DNA of 64,000 nucleotides from Acanthosepion esculentum (lineage: Eukaryota > Mollusca > Cephalopoda > Sepiida > Sepiidae), in the NCBI GenBank assembly GCA_964036315.1, contig OZ038478.1, forward strand, positions 145,205,065 to 145,269,064, read 5' to 3'. A program made the position numbers and the translations under genes. How positions within the stretch are numbered: position 1 is the first letter of the stretch; every line of letters begins with the position of its first letter. Shown one piece after another: positions 48,047 through 58,363 of the stretch. Under the pieces are notes generated by a model, which saw only the letters and a list, made by a program, of their open reading frames with translations, had not been told where the DNA came from and ran no database searches.

Positions 48047-48952
48047 TGTCGGAATTTTATTGACTTTAGGTCCGTACCTAAAGGATAAAACCTACTACCG
48101 GTATATTAACCGGGGTCCGACGTAAAAAAAATGTAACTTCGAAATACAACTACGCACACAACTGTAGGTCTACATATATTTTTATTAGAGGGGTAAAAAA
48201 AGTAACCTTTTCTTGCAAGATATTCCCGTTGCTAGGGAATTGGAAATTCCCTGTTGTAACAATAAAAAAATGACACTACAAACAAAAGTAGAGTACAAAA
48301 ATCAAGTAAAAATAAAAAAAAGATTACCCACTTTTTCCTTTGCCAAAAATGGCCACTCAAACACGTGGTCAATGTAATTTAGGGTCTCCCTCGTGGGAGT
48401 AAAAACAAAGTTCTGTTAAAATGGCCTCGTTAACTCGCGGCCTATATAAATCTAGTATTCCCTCGTGGGAGTACAAAACAGTTCTAGGAGTCGAAGAAGG
48501 ACTGGGAGCTTCTTTGAAAATTTCTTCCTCAGGACTTCAATCACGACTGGGTCTTCCCGGAAATTTCTTCTTTCAACCGCCTCTCGCCGACTCGTCAGAT
48601 ATCTTCTTTCTAAGGAACAATTCCTTAAAGTTCTTCTTTGAATACTGAACCTTACTAAGGAAATAAACAGACCCGCTTATTCCTCGGTTCTAAATTTACT
48701 GCTCCCTCGGCAAAGAGGCTCTATCTGTCAGAAACTCGCCACTTCACCGGACCCCGTAACTTTTTTAAGCAGTCACACTGCCTGACACCCAACAGGTGGT
48801 ATCAAAAAGAGAGCCCGAAGTCGTTTAGATCGGCGTTTATATACACCTTCCTCCCCTGCCACTTGCTGCTGCTGCTGCTGCTATCAGTGACAGGCCCGGA
48901 AAACACCAAAGGGCGATAATCTCCCAGTCCTTCTTCATTATAAATTTTCACA
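48047..48952 (-). repeat. 5' LTR of the BEL/Pao element
   Basis: About 906 bases, begins TGTGTGAAAATTTATAATG and ends ...AATTCCGACA on the minus strand. It would carry the promoter of the element. Differences from the 3' LTR are few (see that entry). Confidence 0.9.
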
Positions 48953-49424
48953 CATTATGGAATTTATAAAGATATAAAATTATTTTAATCCTCAAAGTTT
49001 CAATTGAATTTAATAACTTTTTAAAACAAAGCTGTTTTATGTGTTGTGAATTACAGACATAAAAATTCAATTCAATTAAAGTTTCATTTAGTCACGAATA
49101 AAACAATTCTAAAAAATCGTTAAAATTATTTTTTATGTATATAAAATATTCCTTTAAAAATTCATGAATGAATTTATGTCGAAAATTTCTTTAAAGTTTA
49201 TTTCTTAAAAAAATGAGATTTTAGATTTTAAAAACAACACGTACGAGAATGAATGTTTCTCTCTCTAAACTTTCTCGCTAGATTTATGTCTTATTAACTT
49301 TATGTTATGAATTACAAAACATGGTATTAATTTTATCATTAAAGTTTCAATAAAATTTACTTATTTTTTAATACAAAAAATACTCACTCTGATGAATTTA
49401 GTAGATAAAAATGATCTCTTCAGA

Positions 49425-49539
49425 TTGTACGAATCCAAACATCAGATAATTCTTTATCTTTAGTTAAAGAAAATACATGTATTTTAGGGCCGTTTTTATA
49501 ATTCCCTTTGCAATTTGGTACAATGCATCTATAAGGCAT
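49425..49539 (-). pseudogene. THAP zinc-finger N-terminus of the P-like transposase
   Basis: From an ATG at 49539 the minus strand reads MPYRCIVPNCKGN and then KIHVFSLTKDKELSDVWIRT. This fits the start of a THAP C2CH finger (Cys-x4-Cys, then Phe and Trp at the usual spacing). A TGA follows where an Arg codon is usual, and the second half (Cys-x2-His) is not found. THAP domains bind the transposon ends. The position just inside the right terminal repeat supports the assignment. Confidence 0.65.
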
Positions 49540-49695
49540 TGTTTTTGTGTTAAATTAATTCAATATTTAAAAGAAAATATTACTAAGTAATTTAAAAATG
49601 CCGCCGTAAAAAATCTGCTACACAAAAAACAGACACGCTTCTTGAAAGTCGGACTCAATATGATGACGTCACATTTGTCAACAACCAAATGAAAC

Positions 49696-49720
49696 AGGCC
49701 TTGTCTATCGGTGGTCACGG
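49696..49720 (-). repeat. Right terminal inverted repeat of the P-like transposon
   Basis: Exact complement of 36863-36887 over 25 bases. Confidence 0.85.
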
Positions 49721-49867
49721 TTGAGCGGTCGAAATTGGTTTGCTATCTGCTTTGCTCGGCTCTGCTCCGGAATGCTCTCTGATGACACGTGTTACTCCGG
49801 TTTATATCCGGTCAAAGAGGCTCCAGGAAGAATGGCGCGTAACTTAATCGTGCGCGTGGGAGCAATC

Positions 49868-49893
49868 TGATTGGTCGAAACTGACCAATCAGG
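49868..49893. other. Perfect 10-bp hairpin with CCAAT boxes
   Basis: CTGATTGGTC, a 6-base loop and GACCAATCAG. Each arm contains ATTGG or CCAAT, and a further CCAAT lies at 49916-49920. This may be part of a promoter of an unidentified repeat. Confidence 0.4.
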
Positions 49894-50025
49894 AAGCCGG
49901 ATTTACGGTGATCGACCAATGGATGTAAGAAGAGTGCATTTCCAGCGGAGGCTAGACTAATGGTCGTGGAGGAGTCTATAGTATAGTCCCTCGTCATGTG
50001 GAAGGCTTCTATTTACCTTATACAT

Positions 50026-50413
50026 ACTATCGTTCTCATCTTTGTTGCCATATTTCTCACAACGTTTCGGCTGTTGTACGCTCCGGCCTTCTTCAGGTGG
50101 TTGGAATGTCGAACTGAACCCTTTATTTCGCTCACTGGAACACAAAACATAGTGGATTAAGGCATTGGTTAGATCCAGTGACAGTACCCAAATGGTTGTG
50201 AGTTCAATAATTGGTTAAGTATACCTGGTGAATTAACATGAGATAACTCATAACTGACATCCATTAGACATGGCACGTGGAACTAGAACAGTCTACCCCA
50301 GTGAGCGAAATAAAGGGTTCAGTTCGACATTCCAACCACCTGAAGAAGGCCGGAGCGTACAACAGCCGAAACGTTGTGAGAAATATGGCAACAAAGATGA
50401 GGACGATAGTCCG
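50026..50413. repeat. Penelope-associated inverted module with tRNA-like centre
   Basis: Arms of about 115 bases (50026-50141 and 50299-50413) are inverted copies that differ at about one position in the compared part. Each contains CTGAAGAAGGCCGGAG and CAGCCGAAACGTTG (or complements), a hammerhead-like pair of boxes with a GGC/GCC stem. The spacer has a tRNA-like A box (TGGATTAAGGC, 50153-50163) and B box (GAGTTCAATAA, 50200-50210) about 37 bases apart. A related block lies at 60685-60945, next to a Penelope-like element, and a fragment at 32345-32432. I found no valid cleavage triplet, so ribozyme activity is not claimed. Confidence 0.65.
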
Positions 50414-50611
50414 AATAAGGTAAAAATGTACATAATACCTCATCCCAAAAATATAGACAGATACTGATGGAAGACTCCATCTTAAATTCTGTTCACAAAC
50501 ATTATTTACAAACACTCTTCATTGAGTAGTTCTTAAGCCTTGTATTGTGTGAACTTGATTCAAACAAAAGAAGTGAGATAAAACAAAAAACTGATCCATA
50601 AATTCTATAAT

Positions 50612-50664
<53 letters not shown>
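50612..50664. repeat. (CA)n(TA)n microsatellite
   Basis: CA run of about ten units followed by about 35 bases of TA, ending where the hammerhead cassette tail begins. Confidence 0.95.
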
Positions 50665-50668
<4 letters not shown>

Positions 50669-50690
50669 TGGACATGGAAGTCAGCACTTA

Positions 50691-50734
50691 GAGGCGACAG
50701 TCTGTTTCATGCTAGTGCAATCATCAGGCGACTC
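50691..50734 (-). ncRNA. Hammerhead ribozyme candidate, core intact
   Basis: On the minus strand: CUGAUGA (50727-50721), UUGCACUAGCAU forming a short UGC/GCA stem II with a U-U pair next to the core, GAAAC, and UGUC, with cleavage expected after C at 50696. Stem III is ACA/UGU with a GAC triloop, very short as in Penelope-associated type I hammerheads. Stem I is GC/GC followed by a 2-base bulge and GAG/CUC. All conserved core bases are present. The RNA would cut itself to give defined ends. Downstream GUGCUGACUUCCAUGUCCAC leads into (TA)n. Confidence 0.65.
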
Positions 50735-50739
50735 ATTAT

Positions 50740-52000
50740 ATACATCTATAAAATGAAAAAAACATACGAGAAAGACTGTATATAATTTGTTTATTCTTTA
50801 TTTAATCATTCTGTCGGATTCTGATCCATATTTGATCTACATTTGACCCCAGACTCATAAGTTTACTTCAGTTATTGTCTTTCGTCTCTCAACACCGCAC
50901 AACGACCAGATTATAAATAAAACTGATTCTCATTTTTACCATTATTTACTTGTTAATTTTTATTAAAAGTCATCTTAAATATATGTGCTAATTACATTTA
51001 AATTCGTGTCTGAATATTTTTATTAATTAGTATTATAAAATACTTAAAAATAATAATTAAAAAGTGTCAAAAAAGGATTTACGTTTTATTTTACAATGAA
51101 CATTTTTAGTTGTGCAGAAGAAATTTTATATTTTGCACAAGAAATTAGTTAAATTAATTAATATTTGTAACTATTTTCTTTAGTGTAGACTTCGGGTCTT
51201 TGTTACCTGTTGTTCTGGAAACTTAGTACGAACATTTTCCTGTGTAGAATTTGGGTCTTTGTTACCACTGTAAAATGTTGGTGTCCAAAATTTTTTTCTT
51301 TTATCTTTGCGCAAAACTAGTTTTTTTTTTTCTCACTACCTACGCTGCAAGTCAAATATATTTAAATCATTAACATTTTATAATAATTGGCAAATATTTT
51401 GACAGCAGTATTCCTAGAACACATTTATCTGAAAATGTTAACCTCGATGTCGGGCTACAGTGTGTCCTGTTTAGTCTCCTTTTCGATACGTTCCCAACTG
51501 TAGTCCGTCAGGAAATACAAATCAGGGTAGCAAGAGTTGACACGTTAAAGGTGACATGAACGTGAAACTTCTCGGTGTAAGTCGATTCCTTCCGGGACTC
51601 ATAAGGACACTCCTTCGTTCCAGGGGATGAAGTCAGTCACTTCAGATTGATATCACATCTCGGTCATAATGCACTTTGCCGGGAAGTGAGAAAGTAGGAC
51701 ATATCCATAATAGCTTACAACCAGCAAAAACATCAAAGACAATAGGAACTTTGTACGGCTTACTTCACGGAGTCAGATTTTCAAACAGTTCAGCTAACCA
51801 TTTTCAAGAAGGTTTCAGAGTTACAGCTGTTGGCGAATAATTCTACGTTTCCTTCTCATGTGCCTGAAAGGTAGTGCCCATGTTAATACTCTAAATATGT
51901 CCTAAACTGCAATGATAATATTAAACTTACGTGTAACCGGCTTAATATTACGTTAGGTTTTCTTTCCTTTATCATCCACTAAATATGTATTTTATAATAT
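50740..52000. other. AT-rich non-coding stretch
   Basis: No gene or named repeat is recognised. Confidence 0.4.
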
Positions 52001-52004
52001 TTAA

Positions 52005-52006
<2 letters not shown>

Positions 52007-52064
<58 letters not shown>
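52007..52064. repeat. (TA)n microsatellite abutting a hammerhead ribozyme
   Basis: Pure TA run of about 58 bases. The ribozyme tail UGUGGAUGACA leads directly into it on the minus strand. Confidence 0.95.
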
Positions 52065-52067
<3 letters not shown>

Positions 52068-52070
52068 CAT

Positions 52071-52112
52071 CCACAGACAGACTGTTTCGCTGTTTCACAG
52101 CTCATCAGTGTG
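52071..52112 (-). ncRNA. Hammerhead ribozyme, canonical type I
   Basis: On the minus strand: CACA, CUGAUGA (52108-52102), stem II GCUGU-GAA-ACAGC (5 bp with a GAA loop), GAAA, stem III ACA/UGU with a GUC loop, the cleavage triplet GUC (C at 52076) and UGUG pairing with CACA. Every conserved core base (CUGANGA, GAAA, UH) is present and all three stems form. Self-cleavage is expected 3' of C at 52076. The compact stem III is the form known from Penelope-like elements and metazoan retrozymes. No Penelope ORF lies within 1 kb, so the host element is unclear. Confidence 0.85.
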
Positions 52113-52268
52113 AGTAGACGTCTGGAAACCCGACTGAATTTGCGTCAGTCCGAACTTCAAACCGCTAAGCCATCAGCGTACGGTACGGAATGAAGGTGAA
52201 TTTTAGCGTGTTTATTTTTAGATTCGGATAAACACACAGTGTGACTCAATTCTGTCGAAGAGTCGTAC

Positions 52269-52281
52269 AGTGTGTGTGTGT

Positions 52282-52326
<45 letters not shown>
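52269..52326. repeat. (GT)n microsatellite
   Basis: GT run with one ATGT interruption. Confidence 0.95.
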
Positions 52327-52328
<2 letters not shown>

Positions 52329-52329
52329 T

Positions 52330-53380
52330 GCGCGCGCAAGCTAGTTCTAACACGGCTTCAGATATTGGTATTTATTTTTCCTTGTTTACTTTTATTTTAT
52401 AACTAATGGAATTTTATTTAATTATTCTTATTCTAGTTGGAATGTGGGTTTTGTTCGGCATTATTAGCAGTAAAAAGTACTCACTTACGCACATAAACTT
52501 GTACATATTCTTTGTGTTTATTTATTTCATTGGTTGTTTTTTCTTTATCCATACATTTCTTTTCTAATACAATCCAGTGTTATTTCTTTTGACAAATTTA
52601 ATTGCCATTTTTCGTTTTGACGCGGTTGTGATATTACGCTTATTAATGTATTGGCAAATGACGCGCATCGTTTTTTTTGTGGTAGGTTCATGCGTCGCTA
52701 TATTTTAGTAGCTTCGCTATATTTAGATGTACTTGTATTTGGTTCTTTTATAAAATTATCCATGCTAATAATAGAGAAACAGGATCTTTAAATCCACTGG
52801 CAGATTCAAAACATTATATCTAAGAAAAAATATTGCTAACAAGATAAATAGTTATTTCTATGTTGAGCTAAATACAGCCAGAATTCTGTTGGTTTTTAGA
52901 TGAATATAAAAAATATTGTTTAAACACCAATGATAGTTTGTTTTGAAAACAATAAATAAAAACTAAAAATTCTTGAAGCATGAAACAGTTGAAACTTTAC
53001 CTGAACAAAATAAACTATTTAAACTCCAAAGATATACTTAAATGCCTATAATTGATAACAGTTTATACCAACGGCTTCCCATACTTAGCACTTCTCATTT
53101 TCACTCTCGCATGGTCATGTGTGATGTCATGGGCTGCGGTGCGATTTTCGCTTCCAGCGTCTCTTATGAGCGAATTTGTCGTTGCTTGGAAATCTTTCAT
53201 GCAAACAAAACAGACTATAATTGTTGCTATGCCCGTGTATTGTTTAATTTATTGTAATGTAATTATCATCTTTGATTATGGCTTATGTAAGCCGAATGCT
53301 TCGATAGGATTAAGAAATATGTATCAATATGGTGATTTTCTTTCCTTTTTCAATGATAATGTTATTAAGCTTATCAGACG
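52330..53380. other. Mostly AT-rich non-coding stretch
   Basis: A 148-codon frame starts at 53052. Its first part (ALLIFTLAWSCVMSWAAV and on) is hydrophobic but matches nothing I know. Only its end is recognisable (next entry). Confidence 0.35.
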
Positions 53381-53384
53381 ATAT

Positions 53385-53498
53385 GAAAGGAATTTGCTTA
53401 AAATATATAGACAAAACTTGTGTATATTATTTAATGAAACATGGATTAATGAAAAAATGCTGCCTAAATGCACACATTATATATATGTAAAACTCTGA
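53385..53498 (+). pseudogene. Penelope-like N-terminal motif fragment
   Basis: ERNLLKIYRQN followed by LCILFNETWINEKMLPKCTH corresponds to RIQERLNKKL and VVFNETCINEELLLKYT at 16818-17039. In both places the frame then passes into repeat-like I/Y-rich sequence. Probably a very short remnant of the 5' coding end of a Penelope-like element. Confidence 0.4.
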
Positions 53499-53499
53499 A

Positions 53500-53985
53500 A
53501 GATGACATGTATACGATTTGTGTGGATTATGAATTTTAAATGCGTTTAATGTAAATTTGAGATCACTACAAAACGATACCTTATGTGTTTTAGTCGTCTT
53601 TCATCGCAGTGTTATATCCTTTATATCTGAAACTTTATGCGAGGAAAATTATCTGATTTAAAGTATAATCAATTTTATTTGAATCAGATATAATTAACTT
53701 TACGTTTACAATATCGTAGAAATACAATTTTAGCCAGACAGTACCTTTTTATTTATGGCGTTTATGGGTTTGACAGCTTGATGAAAACTTCTCCACAGTG
53801 ATATAAAGAGAGGTGCCTTTAGCACAGAATTTTCTTTATCGTCGAGGCCTTTTCTACGTGCTATTGTTCTTAGATAGGAGAGACGCTATTACCGTGGTTC
53901 ACCCCTTTAAAATCTACTCATGACTTATTTGGAGTCAACTTCCCACTTTGAATTGAGTCTCCGTTGAATGAAATATATTTAACTC
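53500..53985. other. AT-rich non-coding stretch
   Basis: Nothing recognised. Confidence 0.4.
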
Positions 53986-53989
53986 CTTC

Positions 53990-55200
53990 TCTGGTTTCTG
54001 CTAGCATATCTGACCTAGAACTCCATAAAGCATGTGAGCCCGAAGGTATCCATGTAATAGTCATTTAGAAGTGTATTCGTGAACTGGGTCCTGTTCTCTC
54101 TAAACTGTATAATAAATGTCTCGAGGCCTCCTGCTTTCCAGTCATCATCTTTTCTAGTAGGTTTCTACCTTTTTTAGGGAAGATCATACAGCCGCCAATA
54201 AATGCCGAATTGGTTCATCATCTCTAAGCATAGGGCCTTTTTTAAAACAAGCAATATGGCTTCTAATCTCCGGGCACATTTTTGAGCTGATTCAGTTTTT
54301 TTTCCTATCAAATCCTGAAATTAAGATTATCCTTAACGGCCACACGTCTAGATCCTTTCGTAATAACGCAGGTGCTCGCCAAGTCTCCATCATTCGTCCT
54401 ACCCTTTTTTTAATTTTCATTAATAACTTCTCCGATGACATCAGCTGATAACACAACCATATACTAAAGCTTATCAGTCCAACAAGTTCAAAATGACAGT
54501 CGTTGTCAAAAATGATCTAAAGTCCATTGTTAACTGGGGCAAAAGATGGCGTGTTTAATATAACGCCTCCAAAACTAAACTGTCCATTAATTATCTGAGA
54601 GACCCCTAGCTAACTTCCCTGAGCATGGCTGATGCTATCCTCCAGGAAAGGGACTTATTGTGTATTCTCGAGATCATGTTCTCTGCTGACAAGGTGTAGA
54701 AAGAATATATTGAGTCCATTACTAGGTCAGCTTATAGATCAGTTCGTTCACTGTGTCGTGCAAGACAATTTTTCTCTCCAGAATCTATCTTACATATCTA
54801 TGAGTCTACCATTCGTTCATGTTTAGAATATTGCTGACACTATAGCCAGACGCCTCTGTTATTTACCTCTAGCTCCTTGATCAGATCCAAAACAGAATCA
54901 GTAATATTATTAGTCCTGTTCTGGTGGCTCGGCTTCAGTCTTTTTCCCATCGTCTCTGTGTCTTTTCTATATAAACTTCCATGGTAATTGTTCGGATGAG
55001 CTCTTTTTGAATTTGAGCGCAGTACTAGATTGGCGTTTCAGATCTCATCAATTTACACATGACCTGGCTAATTGAAACCGTAAATTCTATGCTAAAATTT
55101 TCTTTACTCGCACTTCTCACTTGGGGAACTTCTTTTCAGCCAATTTCAATCTGCAAAAAATTAAATGAAATGTCAATCGCTCTCTACCGTCCCCCTGCTT
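53990..55200 (+). pseudogene. Decayed LINE reverse transcriptase (Jockey/CR1/I-like)
   Basis: Across all three frames the RT of the LINE at 11096 can be followed: ELGPVLSKLYNKCLEASCFP near 54085, RPTLFLIFINNFSDD near 54400 (motif B and beyond), VVKNDLKSIVNWGKRW near 54500, YNASKTKLSINY near 54570, SVRSLCRARQFFSPESILH near 54740 and ANFNLQKIK near 55140. The YADD segment near 54440 is not recognisable. Many stops and shifts show an old copy. No endonuclease part was found upstream. Confidence 0.75.
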
Positions 55201-55209
55201 ACTTTTTGT

Positions 55210-56615
55210 CTCTACCAGCTCATTTTTAATGTTTCTGTTCTTAATTCTTCCACATCCTGTAACACATTGTGTCTTAGTGGCTTTACTGCCTTGCATGGGG
55301 GGATATCAATTGAAAAACTCTTTTCTTTAATTACTTTTTCTTTCATCCCTTTTACAATCATCTTGTTTTAAATTTACAACTTGAATTTACTTTAATTCAA
55401 AGAATAGTTCCTTCTTTTCACCCCGAAGTCATTCTACTAATTATGAGCTGGTTTGATTGGACTTCAAAGATTGAAGAGATTAATGCCACATATTCTGAAT
55501 CCACCATAAAAATTCAAATTCATGATGGATGGATCAGTTATAACAAAGTTAGTATGAATGAAAAGGAAACTGAATATCAAACGGGATGTTCTATGGATAG
55601 CTTCGCACAACACTGCAAATTGTTACAAAACCAAAATATTAAACCAAAATTGGATTCATATTCTTAAATAATCTCGCCAATTTATGGGGATATCTTGCAT
55701 AGTTCAAAATTCATTCAGATATATTTGAACACCCTACTGTATATTTCACAGGTCAATGATTAAACATATCTTCCAGCAAATAAATGGCTTAGCGAGAACC
55801 ATCTTTTTTCGAACTTTGTGAACTGGCGCTACAGAAACACAAATGTGTTAAATGACAAAATTTTATTAATGCCATAAAAAGGACATATTGTAATTGTATA
55901 CAGCAATAAATATTTAAAAAATACAGGTGGAAGAAGAGCAAAGATACTAAACTTTCACCTATATGTTTTATATTTTTAAATATCTTTTTATGCGACCGTC
56001 CACGAGGGTGCAGCAGAGATTCGATCAAAAAGTATCCAAGATTTTAGGCTGGATATTTCAATAGACGATAACAAGTTAATAAATGCAATGTCTTCCGACT
56101 GGACACATTCTCTGTAAATATTGATAGCAAAGAACAAAGGCACGATGTCCTAAATTAAAGTTTCCTTCTGGTACCAAGGTAGCTTAAAATGTTGCGCATG
56201 CTCCAATTCAGTTATTGCTAATTATTGCTTTTGAATTTTTCACTTGTCTTTTTATCTGAAAAAGACGAAAAACTAAAGAGAAGCGAAACCGAAGACAACA
56301 AAAAAAGTAAAAAATACCAGAAGAAACATGCTGAGGATTCTGATGATTGTTCTCATGTTAACTTAAAATACAGATGGAGATTTTCAATAATTACTTCAGT
56401 CTCTCTTTCTTTCTCAATCTCTCTCCTTTTCTCTCTCTCTCACTTTCTTTTATCCAAACACGCGTAGACACAAAAAACATCATTATTTATTCAACATTAG
56501 GCATAGTTTCCATCATTTCATTCAAGTCAACTACTTGAACATTTGATCGACTTCAGAAAGGAAACACTTTAAAAGGTAGCAATAAATGTTCGTATTGCAT
56601 TCGATTCGAAAACCG
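55210..56615. other. Non-coding stretch, CT-rich near its end
   Basis: Two small frames (55443-55667 and 56225-56467) have no recognisable domain. A CT-rich segment lies at 56398-56450. Confidence 0.35.
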
Positions 56616-56619
56616 TTTT

Positions 56620-56625
56620 CTATCG

Positions 56626-56672
<47 letters not shown>
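56620..56672. repeat. (CT)n microsatellite
   Basis: CT run immediately before the gypsy LTR. Its last CTCAC is the target duplicated by that element. Confidence 0.95.
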
Positions 56673-56675
<3 letters not shown>

Positions 56676-56984
56676 TGTGGAGTTATTTCCACAATAGAAC
56701 TTATAGTCGGACTAAATGCCTCCTAAAATATGTTAAACGTACAGAAACGTTAGGAACTTGTAATAAAGTGTTACGCAGTGTAATCGAGTGGCGGTCGCAT
56801 CTGCATCTCCTTTCCTCGACTACTACTGGCTCCTACTTATAATAGATGGGAGAGTCTATTACCTATAGACTAGGTGACTTTCACTATAACACCCCTCCTA
56901 AAACTTTACCCGTAGGAGTAAAAAGTTTTAATTTTTTATTTTATTTTATTTTTTTACAGAAAAAGAAAAAAAAAAAAAAAAACT

Positions 56985-57842
56985 TTATTTTTTTAGCAAC
57001 ATCGTAGCGTATCTCCTACGTTTTGGATCCATTTTTAAATTGTCAGTTGCTTTTCTTTTTCCCTTGGATCGGCGTATCTCAGGTAACATTGTTGCTGGCC
57101 TTGCAAGATCAAACGTATCAAAAATCATCTCCATAGGTTTTTCTTCAACTGGAGCGCTGTCAACCACGTCTGAAGAGCGTCGTCTGATCTGGTTAATGTG
57201 CCTTCTGCACGTGAATCTTTCACCTTTCACGAAGTACATCGTGTTGCCAATCCGCTTTTCTATTTTTCCACTCTCCCAGAATGATTTATTCTGTTGATAT
57301 ACCTTAAAGTATACTTTTTCACCAGGATTTTATTTCTTTACTTGAATAAATTTTCCTGTACCTGACTTTGTCTTCTTTGGTAATAATTTGTCAAAAACAG
57401 ATCTTACCCGACGTGAAAACATCACCTCGGCTGGCGCTTGTGACGCTGGTGTTGCGTTATTTTGGGTAAGTCTGTATACCTGTAGAAACTTCTGTAGGGC
57501 TTCATCTGCAGGTATTTCCCTAGCTTTCTTTAAAGCTCTTTTAAGAGTGTCCACAAATTCTTCCGCTAACCCGTTTGATCTTGGGTGATATGGAGCTGTG
57601 GTAACATGTTCGACATTGTATTCCTTGCAGAAATCTTTAAATTGTTTCGACGTAAATTGACTTCCGTTGTCGGTCACAATTGTGTCTACAACACCAAACC
57701 TTGCGAACAATTCCAGCAGGAGGTTTTTCGTACTTTGCGTCGTCGAAATTCTTTTCCTTTGTATCTCAGGCCATTTTGAGAAATTATCCACTACTATGAT
57801 GTAATGGTATCCATTCAGTGGACCTGCAAAATCCACATGCAA
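56985..57842 (-). pseudogene. Ty3/gypsy integrase core and tail
   Basis: MHVDFAGPLNGYHYIIVVD carries the first catalytic Asp, TIVTDNGSQFTSKQFKDF the second and NGLAEEFVDTLKRAL the Glu. A TAA at 57330-57332 interrupts the frame, which otherwise continues into KIEKRIGNTMYFVKGERFTC to 56985. The HHCC zinc region lies further upstream (58129-57914) in another frame. Confidence 0.85.
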
Positions 57843-57913
57843 GGATTAAATTTGGCCAAGGATTAAATTTTACTGGTGGTGCCTTTGCAGCCAAACACAG
57901 CCTTTACATTTTG

Positions 57914-58354
57914 CTACTGCGATCTTAATGTCCCTGTCCATATTCGGCCAATAAACAAAACTTTCATCATAGTGCTGCCTGGATAACCAGTATGGAAATC
58001 TTTTAATATTTGTTTTTGGAGTGTGTATGGAATCACCACACGTTCTCTATATAACAATACTGAATCGCAAAGCGAAAACACATTTGTTGTGTACTGGTCC
58101 CTCTTGGCTATTTTTTCTTTTACTTTCAAGATATACTCGTCCCTGGTGGCTTATTCTTTTATTTTTTCTAGAGTTAGCGGAAGTTCCCGAACTGCATTAC
58201 ACACGGTAAATTTCAGCTCTTCTTTTGACTTCAGTGAGTCAATTGCCGTGTCTTCTAATGGTTCGCTCTTTTTAGGAATTAACCTGGACAGCCCATCGTC
58301 ATAGCCAAATTTATTGGATGGTATGTACTCCATGCTGAAGTTATAATTTAGCAA
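57914..58354 (-). pseudogene. Ty3/gypsy RNase H-integrase linker and zinc region
   Basis: The segments YIPSNKFGYDDGLSRLIPK (58354-58151) and LCDSVLLYRERVVIP with KDFHTGYPGSTMMK (58129-57914) are the linker after RNase H and the start of the HHCC domain. They are in different frames, and the Cys pair is not clearly preserved. Confidence 0.7.
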
Positions 58355-58363
58355 TATTGTAGC

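Larger units (their letters stand above)
40210..48952 (-). mobile_element. BEL/Pao LTR retrotransposon, nearly complete
   Basis: Two direct LTRs (48047-48952 as 5', 40210-41131 as 3') flank gag, protease, RT, RNase H and integrase on the minus strand. TG...CA LTR ends and CATT repeats at 40206-40209 and 48953-48956 mark the insertion. The LTRs differ at roughly a dozen positions plus a 13-bp indel and a (TGC)n length change, so insertion is fairly recent. Three lesions break the coding region: a gag frameshift near 47110, a 268-bp insertion at 46514-46781 and a frameshift near 43300. Confidence 0.9.
36863..49720 (-). mobile_element. P-element-like (THAP-type) DNA transposon, split by a BEL insertion
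   Basis: Perfect 25-bp terminal inverted repeats lie at 36863-36887 (starting CCGTGACCACCGATAGACAA) and 49696-49720. Inside, on the minus strand, are a THAP zinc-finger start (49539-49425) and P-transposase-like segments (40200-37860). The 8.7-kb BEL/Pao element at 40210-48952 sits between them, flanked by CATT on both sides. Without the insert the transposon would be about 4.1 kb. I could not find matching 8-bp target duplications outside the repeats. Confidence 0.75.

Noticed and set aside
36863..49720. 8-bp target duplication of the P-like transposon
   Set aside because: Flanking bases (GCGTGTGG on the left, TTGAGCGG on the right) do not match.
50333..50385. Active hammerhead in the CTGAAGAAGGCC...GCCGAAACG modules (also 50053-50100 and 60705-60760)
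   Set aside because: An extra A lies between the core and stem II, and the position after GU is G, so no valid NUH cleavage triplet; kept only as hammerhead-like.
53052..53380. Possible membrane protein start (hydrophobic segment)
   Set aside because: One hydrophobic stretch only, no family match, and the same frame ends in a Penelope-like remnant; not enough to call a host gene.
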